A DNA stretch of 64,000 bases, taken from positions 57,842,501 through 57,906,500 of the forward strand of contig CP142457.1 in the NCBI GenBank assembly GCA_038049695.1. Direction: 5' to 3'. This document shows positions 56,926 to 64,000 of this stretch, piece after piece. Within the stretch, counting starts at the first letter, position 1, and every line of letters starts with the position of its first letter. The stretch comes from Cinnamomum chago. Taxonomy: Eukaryota; Streptophyta; Magnoliopsida; Laurales; Lauraceae. The translations under genes were made by a program, and so were the position numbers. Under the pieces are notes generated by a model. The model was not told where the DNA came from and did not search any database. It saw only the letters and a program-made list of their open reading frames with translations.

Positions 56926-59900
56926 TATTTGTTTATGAGTATATTACACAATCCAAAAGTATATATGCTGTTATTTTCAACATAGTTGTCATCAAATGTT
57001 TGTTCTCATGCTTCTTTCCATTTATGTGGAATTGGTCCAAGAGATTTATATTTTTTTATAACTTGCTTAACTTAGGCCTATCCAATTCTATATGAAATAT
57101 GTTAAAATATTTTTTTTCCGATTCCAAATGATATACTAAAGAGCAGTCGAATGAAAAATGAGTACAAGAGGAATATTGTTGGAGTAAATATTCCAAGTTT
57201 TCTTATTGGGACACAACAATACTAATGTGGCACAACTAACCTGAGTTATAGGTGCTCCATGCAAGAGTTTTCCTTAATTATCTAACCTTACTCTCTTTCT
57301 GGAAAAACTCTTTTAGGGATTTTTTCTTTGTCTAATTGAATAGTTAGGATTGCATTCTTATAAGTTAAAAGTGATGTACTAAAAGTGAATGCCCAAGAAT
57401 TATCATCAAATAGTGTTCCCTATAGTTGGAATGGAATCAAACGAAATGAAAAATAAATACCCAGTGATCAACCTAGTAGCTCAATATCTAAAAAAGTCAG
57501 AGTTCCAACTACAACTCCAATCCAAATTTTTCACCCCTTACTTCATTAGGAGCTCATTTTACCATTAATACCTATATTCAATTTCCAAGTATATTGTGCA
57601 AACAAGAATTGAAAAAAATAAAAATAAAGATATTGTTAACACGGGTTAGTGGTGGATGTTCCATATGGACACCTTTAAAAATATAGAGTTTGAATAGATA
57701 TATTACCAATACGCTCATAGTTTAGTGGTGTTGGCACCTTAATTTCACAGACATGTTTATAAATTCATCTCTAAGTTCTCAAGTCAAAGTATCACTCCTT
57801 AATACAAGTGGAGAGAAGATGAGAGGAGATATATCAAAAAACTGGACTATATTATTGTCTTCATTCCTCTTAATATCAACAGAAGTTACCAATTATTTTC
57901 ATCGGGTGCAATTCTGTCAAGCACATGCTAATTGCTATAGTGGTAGAATCTTTTCTAGTTCCTCCTATAAACTGAGAAACAAGAAACTAAAAAGCCATTC
58001 TCTAAACATAAAAACACTGCTGTTTCTGAAGGTTCACCGCATTCGAGAAATGCCTTCCGATTAGAAAATAATAAACCAATGGAAAAGGTGTCCATGCGCA
58101 CTTGGTAGTTCGAATGAGACACAGTTCAAGCCACGAGCCATCTATAATTGCAGTAGAGAGAGGGCACATTGTTACGAGGTAGGATAAGATGCTCTCCATA
58201 CGTGACAGATATGAATGAGTGTGTACAATCTTCGGAAATCTGAGTCTACCATATGATGTGCCCAATCAAAGCCATGGGCTCTGCGGTCTGCAGTAATGAA
58301 TGATTTTAAAATCACATTCAATGATCAATGCATTGTCTGTGAGGTCAAATCAGACGGTTATGCAGTTGGGTTATTGCTGGAGATCTCCATGCAATAAAGA
58401 TGGGGATATGTATTACACTTTCTAGGGAGTCCGGATGGTAATAGGAAGAAATTCCTGATACCCGGGCGCACCAAAGTCATCGTAATCCTCTCTTTTGTGG
58501 TCCAAATTTCACCTTCATAGGCGATGGGGCACCCTCAGTTTTGATAGTTAGTGTAAAAGCATGTTATTGTGTGATTAATTTTACAAACTTTGCCTAATCT
58601 TATATAAGAGGGAACATTGACTTTTGAGCAATTTAAAACTTTTTAACTTTTAATTTTCACTTAAGAGCCTTATAAACTTCTCATGAGTTTATACCTAATT
58701 GGCTCTATATGTTTGTGCATTCAAATCTCTAGTGTAGGGTGAGATGAGAATGGTTTGATATATTTCTATCTGCAGATGCATCTAATATTGGTGTAAGGTG
58801 AGATGAGAATGGTTTCACAGAGTTGGCAATACGTATTATCAAAATCATCACATGGCTTTGACCATATATACTAAGGTCCATCCAATCTAACACATATAAT
58901 GGATGAATTATTTTCAAATTAAGACAGGTGTGAATCCATCAAGTATATGTGTGAAGGTAAAAATTAGTTACAGTGCTGCAAAGAATAGAAGTAGACTGTG
59001 AAAAAGTCAGACACTGTTGGGAGTTCTAGATCATGATAAGGCAATGCAGTTTTTATTTTCTTTTTCACATGTGGTGTGAACGTTTACACGAGACTTTACC
59101 CACACACGGATTGATCCCTGGGCTGCAACTAAAGTGAGAATGCATGTCCTCCACTAGGTTGTGAGGCGCTTCTCTGGCTATTCAAAATATAGTCAATTAA
59201 AAATAAGAGTGATTCAAGATTATGAATATCCCATATTGTAAATTGTTGCTTCCATTGTAAAAGGATAATATATTTAAAATGTCAAGAGTTCAATACAAAA
59301 TTATATTTATCATTTTTTAAGAAATGATAGCTCCCTGTGCCAATAAAATCACACTCAAACCATACACTGTATTGCAACAATTTCATATATATATATATTG
59401 TTAATGTTACCTAGATAATATTGGAGAGAGATGATATTTTGGGGTAGTTTCAAAATCTTCAATTTTATTGGGATATTAGAAGGAAAATATCATTAGAAAT
59501 AAATCATAGATTATTATTTATAAAGAAGTATTATATAGATTTATTCAAATACAAAAGAATAGAAAGAAAACTTTCATCATAATAAAGTTTTATGCAACGT
59601 AAAAAATATCAAATTGTTTCATATTTTCTTGTAGCTAGGAAGGTACTAGAGTGGTAAGGAGTGGTTTTTTCTTTAGTTCCATGTTTAAAACTCCTTTCCC
59701 TCAATTATCTAGTCTCCAGCTTGTAACAATTCATTAGTCCAAACTCAAATAGAATAATCAACAAATCTCTTACTTGTTGCAAAAATTGGAAATTCTTTGA
59801 GTTTATAATGACAATATTGTGATTTTTATTTAAAATTCCATGATGTGGCATAATGATGTTAGTTTCTTTTTATATGGTTGTTGTGAAAGAGTTAGGGCTC

Positions 59901-60036
59901 TGATTGGTTACAAAAGAGCCTACTCACCTGTTCATTCGGACAATTAATACGTTATGACTTGGTTTTACCCAGAATAACACAATGAAATTAATTTTTTTTT
60001 ATCTAATTTAATGCTTTGGGAACTATCTTTTTTCAA
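56926..60036. other. Intergenic DNA without a recognised gene
   Basis: AT-rich, with a short duplicated GGTGAGATGAGAATGGTTT at about 58,738 and 58,797. No coding or RNA gene recognised. Confidence 0.5.
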
Positions 60037-60047
60037 TTGATAACATG

Positions 60048-60275
60048 ACCTTTTTTTTTTTTGGCTATCGGAGGGTTCCCAACCCTTTGGACATGATTAA
60101 TCCATCTGGGCTTAGAGGGAAGCAGGATAAATACCCATATACCTAAGGTGGTAGCACTGGTGGATTCAACATTCGATTCATGAAAATGGGGGAATCGGGG
60201 GTCAATACTAAGACCTCTAACTCTAGAAGAGAGAGAAACTGTGATCCTAACCACTCGGCCAACCTTTTGGAGTTG
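60048..60275 (-). mobile_element. SINE (tRNA-derived), 228 bp
   Basis: Read on the minus strand it starts CAACTCCAAAAGG and carries GGTTGGCCGAGTGGTTAGGA, an excellent tRNA-type A box (TGGCCGAGTGG), then a non-coding body and an A tail of about 12. A perfect 11-bp target duplication, TTGATAACATG, brackets it (60,037-60,047 and 60,276-60,286), as made by LINE-machinery insertion. The B box is degenerate. The tail half resembles the SINE at 43,641-43,831. Confidence 0.85.
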
Positions 60276-60286
60276 TTGATAACATG

Positions 60287-62857
60287 CTTCAAAACTCTAA
60301 GGTTAATTAATGTTGCAATAGTCATAATTTTTTATTAAAAATACCTTTACGGCCCTTTTCTTTGCTAGAATGTTTGACAAAAAAAAAAAGATGTGTTCTA
60401 AAATTCATGACACAAAGTGAAGACTTGTCTCCTAATATTTAAAATATCATGTCTTTATTAAAATTTCTAAATTCTAACCACCTAAAAAGTCTCAAGGCCT
60501 GTTAATACAAACATTGGGGTATATTTGTAGTTTGGGAGAAATAGACGACTATTTTATTGGGAAAGTCAGCCAAGAAGATATTTCTTGAGAACGCCCTAAC
60601 AGTCCACGTGCGGACAGGTCTGTGCGCTGCTTGCATGGCTCGTTTCGCGAGGAAGAACGTGCAGAGGGTGGGGCCCATTTCTAGACAGCATCCTCGGCCT
60701 TTATTCATGTGGGCCAGGTTCTGCTGACCCAGTTCATTTGATTAATGATAGCAGAAGAGAACTTGTGCCTTGAAGCTGCATCTGTCTTGTGCACCTCACA
60801 ATATCCCATGGCAACAATCATAGACCCAGTGGCAAGGAAAAGTCTAAATTTAAATTGGGCTAAGTCTTATATAAAGTGGATCCTGTAACTTGATCTTAGT
60901 AGGAAAATAATGTAAAATGGTTTTGGTTTTTAAGCTTTTATTGGTATCTTACATTTCATGATATGTGTGACATCCACCTATAATAAATTTAATTTTCCCA
61001 TATCAAGTTTCCGTGTTTAAATAAGATAAAATCTAGAGTCTTATTAGAAAAGTTTTGAAACTTATATATATTTTTTTAAGTAAGATAAAACTCTAAAGCC
61101 TTATTTGAAATTTTTTCTAAAAAAAATATTTAAAGGCCCATATCACATCATCTTAGCCTATTGTTGAGGGGCAGCAAGTGGCCATGGACATAACACTTTT
61201 TATTTTTTCACATATGCACTCAAACGTCATTATCATGAACTCGTCACTTTCCTTACTTAGTGATTTGGATTTTCCTCTTTTCAGTAGCACTAGCATAATA
61301 ACCTATGCTTAACACAGTTTTGTCCATATATTTTCAATAGAATATTTGTATATTTATAATTTAAATACTCACACATTGCAAATCAATGTATACACTATAG
61401 GAAATGTTATATGGAAATTTAATAAATGATTATTATAGATTTTATATTTATGAATTTAGAGAGTTTTAATTTATGGACTTTTACTTGACTAATGCTTTAA
61501 TTTATTGTGACATCCCCATTTCATCCAACACTTAAAGTTCTATTTTAAGAAATATAGAAAAATAAAAGAAGAAAAGAATATGAAAGTACCTTATTTTTCC
61601 TAACCAAGAGGAAGTATCTAAGAAAGGGAATAGAAGAAGTGAGTTATAAAGGGAATATGAGTATATAGATAAAGGGGATTGTTGAATAATAAGGGAAATA
61701 AGAAAAGTGGAGAGCATTAGTACTTGGATGTCCAAACTAGAGTAGATGGGAGTTGATAATGGAGTAGTTGTAAGGAATAATGGACTATAAGAAGAAAATT
61801 GCATAAAATATGGGGATAAAAGGTGTAATGGGTCACGATAATGGGATATCCGTCCGTCAAAATTACAAAATACGGTCAAAACTCAATTCAAATTCCTTGG
61901 CTTTAATATATTATAATTTTGTTGCTGTGATTTTTAAAACTTTCATTAGACACCACCATTGCTGTGAAAAATGCCAAACACCTACCAGAAATTTCATACA
62001 TGCCATTCATATCACAAATTCGAGCAACCAAACACCCTTTTAATGTGCTTCACATCATCAGTTCCATCAAAAGCAATAGGCAACGGTTGAGTTTCAGACT
62101 TTGGCGATGTCGGTCCCCTTTTTTCAAATTTGTTATGGCTTGGACACTAAAAAAAGATGAGCCCACATGAATAATTCATCATCCATCAATCCAATCTCCC
62201 ATGTAATCACTGGGCCCACACAATTTTGCTGTGGTGTTGTAATGAGCGTCGTGCTCGTGAGGATTAGGACGGATAGCGAGGCCTTGTTCCCCAACGTCAC
62301 GACCCAACGCTGCTGTTCCCTTGCTTCTCAGATACGACCACGATTCATTGTATTATATGTGATACATATGGTTTGATTAAACACACCTGTTTTGCCAAAT
62401 CACAAATAAGATTTGTTCTCACACGTACCATTAACGTCGCATTAATTGGACCTAACATTGGATGTGCAAAGGTGCCCGCACGTGGATTTGATCCCGCAAA
62501 ACATATTTGATCATCTAAATTTGTTACTTTTAATCACTGCATTAAAATTTTACTCGAAACAGAATCACGTGCACGATTGGATTTTTTTTTTTTTTACAGC
62601 CCCAAACAAATGGTACCTAGAATGGACTCTCGGTTGTCCCTCCGTAGTGAATTGTGTCTACCGATGAGCTAATCAGTGGTTTGGTATGCACTCTGGTTGA
62701 TAAATCACATAAACAATACTCTGTTTTTCTAGAACTGGACGGTATTATAAGAGCAATAAATTGGACAGTGAGCATAAATTTGTTAACAGCGTGGCACAAT
62801 GATGATCTTAAGTAGTTTAACCTACTTTGAATTACAAAGAGAGCTAAGTTTATCTAA
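60287..62857. other. Intergenic DNA without a recognised gene
   Basis: No domain in the short open frames at 60,502-60,708, 61,532-61,879 or 61,810-62,376. Two T/A-rich simple stretches only. Confidence 0.5.
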
Positions 62858-63097
62858 AGTCTTTGGTGTGTTTGTACAATGAGAATATTCAGCAATAGAG
62901 AAGAGGTATTTTTATTGACTTTTCAAGTAACTCACTAATTTGTTGTTTGGTACGACACATGTTCTTTGCGGAAAAAGAAAAGAAATTATCTGGGTTTTCT
63001 TTGACTATAAGGATTTCGATTTCCTACGGTGGGAGTAAAATGTAGGATATTCTTGTGTAAAGAGAGACTCGTAGTGTGTGGAACACAAACATGCCCG
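62858..63097. mobile_element. Possible Tourist-like MITE, about 240 bp
   Basis: Left TTTGGTGTGTTTGTAC and reverse-complemented right GGGCATGTTTGTGTTCC are loosely matching ends. TAA occurs immediately outside both (62,855-62,857; 63,098-63,100). The TIR match is imperfect and a 3-bp flank is weak evidence. Confidence 0.35.
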
Positions 63098-63639
63098 TAA
63101 GTGCCGATCCCTAGCAATCCCTAGCAATCCGACACAATAAGGAGATCCAAGATTGACTCATGCACGTAATGACGTTTCTGAGATGGACTGGTTATGCTGA
63201 GGGGTCAGATGGGGGGCTCACAATGACATGCCTGGGCTAAAAAACACTAAATCATGCTCTTCCTCCTGAGGATCTAAATGTGTCGGGTTTGGCTTTTATT
63301 CATTACATATCTGGATCAACATTGCCCTTTGAAATGAAGGCTCTGTCTTTTAGATCTGGATCCAACATAAATTTTACAGATAATCTCATCAGGCATTAAG
63401 AGAACATAAAAAATATGGTCCAAACTCCTGCTTATAAGGCAGGATCTAGATATGGAACCAAATTTTGACCTGAAAGTAGTTGTCATCAGCTAAATTTCAT
63501 CACCATCTCATTGTCATCGTAACTTTATTTCGAAAATGAAGGTCTCTAGAAAAAGGTTGAGAACGACTCCACTCAAGCTCAAACTCATGTCAATCCTGTC
63601 AATACCAATATCCAGAACTATTTGAATATCCTATAGCTC
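63098..63639. other. Intergenic DNA without a recognised gene
   Basis: No gene or repeat of note is recognised. GATCCCTAGCAATCC-type tandem 15-mers occur near 63,105-63,130. Confidence 0.5.
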
Positions 63640-63850
63640 TACCTGGTTTTTTTTTTTTTTTAACCCCAGCCTAGTGGGCTGGCACCCAAGAGAGTCCACC
63701 GAGAAAAGGGAAGCCCACACAAATTGAAAGAGGAAGCACACAAAGTGAGAAGAAATTGAAGCACACAAAGTGGGGTCAGTGGCAAACCAAGGGGCAATTA
63801 CTGGGTAACCGGGTGACAATCGGGGTTGCCAACCAACTCAGCAACCCCTT
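63640..63850 (-). mobile_element. Possible SINE-like element
   Basis: On the minus strand, GGGGTTGCTGAGTTGGTTGGCA resembles a tRNA A box (TTGCTGAGTTGG). The body ends at about 63,660 in an A tail of about 16. An internal CACTTTGTGTGCTTC is doubled. No convincing B box or target duplication was found. Confidence 0.4.
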
Positions 63851-64000
63851 GTTGTCATCTTACTCCTTGACTTGGAGTCTTATTTGATATCAAAAAAAAA
63901 AAAAAAAAAGACAATTTAATGTCCTTTTTTCTTCTTTTAATTTAAAGTCTGCGGATCTATTACATAACGGAAAACCCATTGACATCTTTTAACATCCACA

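Noticed and set aside
60251-60275. Functional tRNA gene suggested by the A-box-like GGCCGAGTGGTTAGGA
   Set aside because: No acceptor stem, anticodon arm or intact B box; the target duplication and A tail identify it as a SINE.

Overview
The window is nuclear DNA of a flowering plant. It is AT-rich, has long intergenic stretches, and its genes carry GT-AG introns. Three protein-coding genes can be supported: a G-patch protein, a SARD4-type ornithine-cyclodeaminase-fold reductase, and a GT-2-clade trihelix transcription factor. The GTGGGCCC-rich intergenic DNA and dense small non-autonomous DNA transposons would suit a magnoliid or another woody angiosperm, but that placement is a weak inference. 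No rRNA, functional tRNA, CRISPR array, prokaryotic or organellar gene block was seen.

Layout. 1-8,979: no convincing gene. It holds a small TIR element (2,260-2,559), a Mutator-like element with ~230-bp terminal inverted repeats (2,564-3,921), a minisatellite (about 4,135-4,435) and a decayed LTR-like, GTCGAC-rich stretch (about 5,393-7,570). 8,980-12,271: a complete, young, non-autonomous LTR retrotransposon that keeps only a broken gag (TR-GAG type), with a 5-bp target duplication, identical-length 546-bp LTRs and a 78-bp tandem array where pol would be. 13,442-14,992: the SARD4-like gene on the minus strand, with a 5'-UTR intron. 16,405-17,262: three degenerate ~250-330-bp tandem repeats. 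18,540-30,959: an 11-exon G-patch gene on the plus strand (371 aa). Its 6.1-kb intron 7 and 2.7-kb intron 10 house hAT and Mutator-type MITEs, and it has a tandem duplication across the exon 7 donor. 35,591-38,033: two hAT-type MITEs and a 177-bp tandem repeat. 39,610-42,480: the trihelix gene on the minus strand (2 coding exons, 643 aa) with a TATA box and three predicted uORFs. 42,500-64,000: no gene found. This part contains SINEs, Tourist-like and hAT MITEs, a GC-rich cruciform-capable palindrome and simple repeats.

The three genes have unrelated roles (nucleolar/RNA biology, pipecolic-acid immunity metabolism, transcriptional regulation) and do not form a pathway. The strongest new observations concern mobile DNA: many non-autonomous insertions with target-site duplications readable directly from the sequence, the TR-GAG element, and two SINEs that share a tail but have different tRNA-like heads. 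I did not find a previously undescribed multi-gene system.
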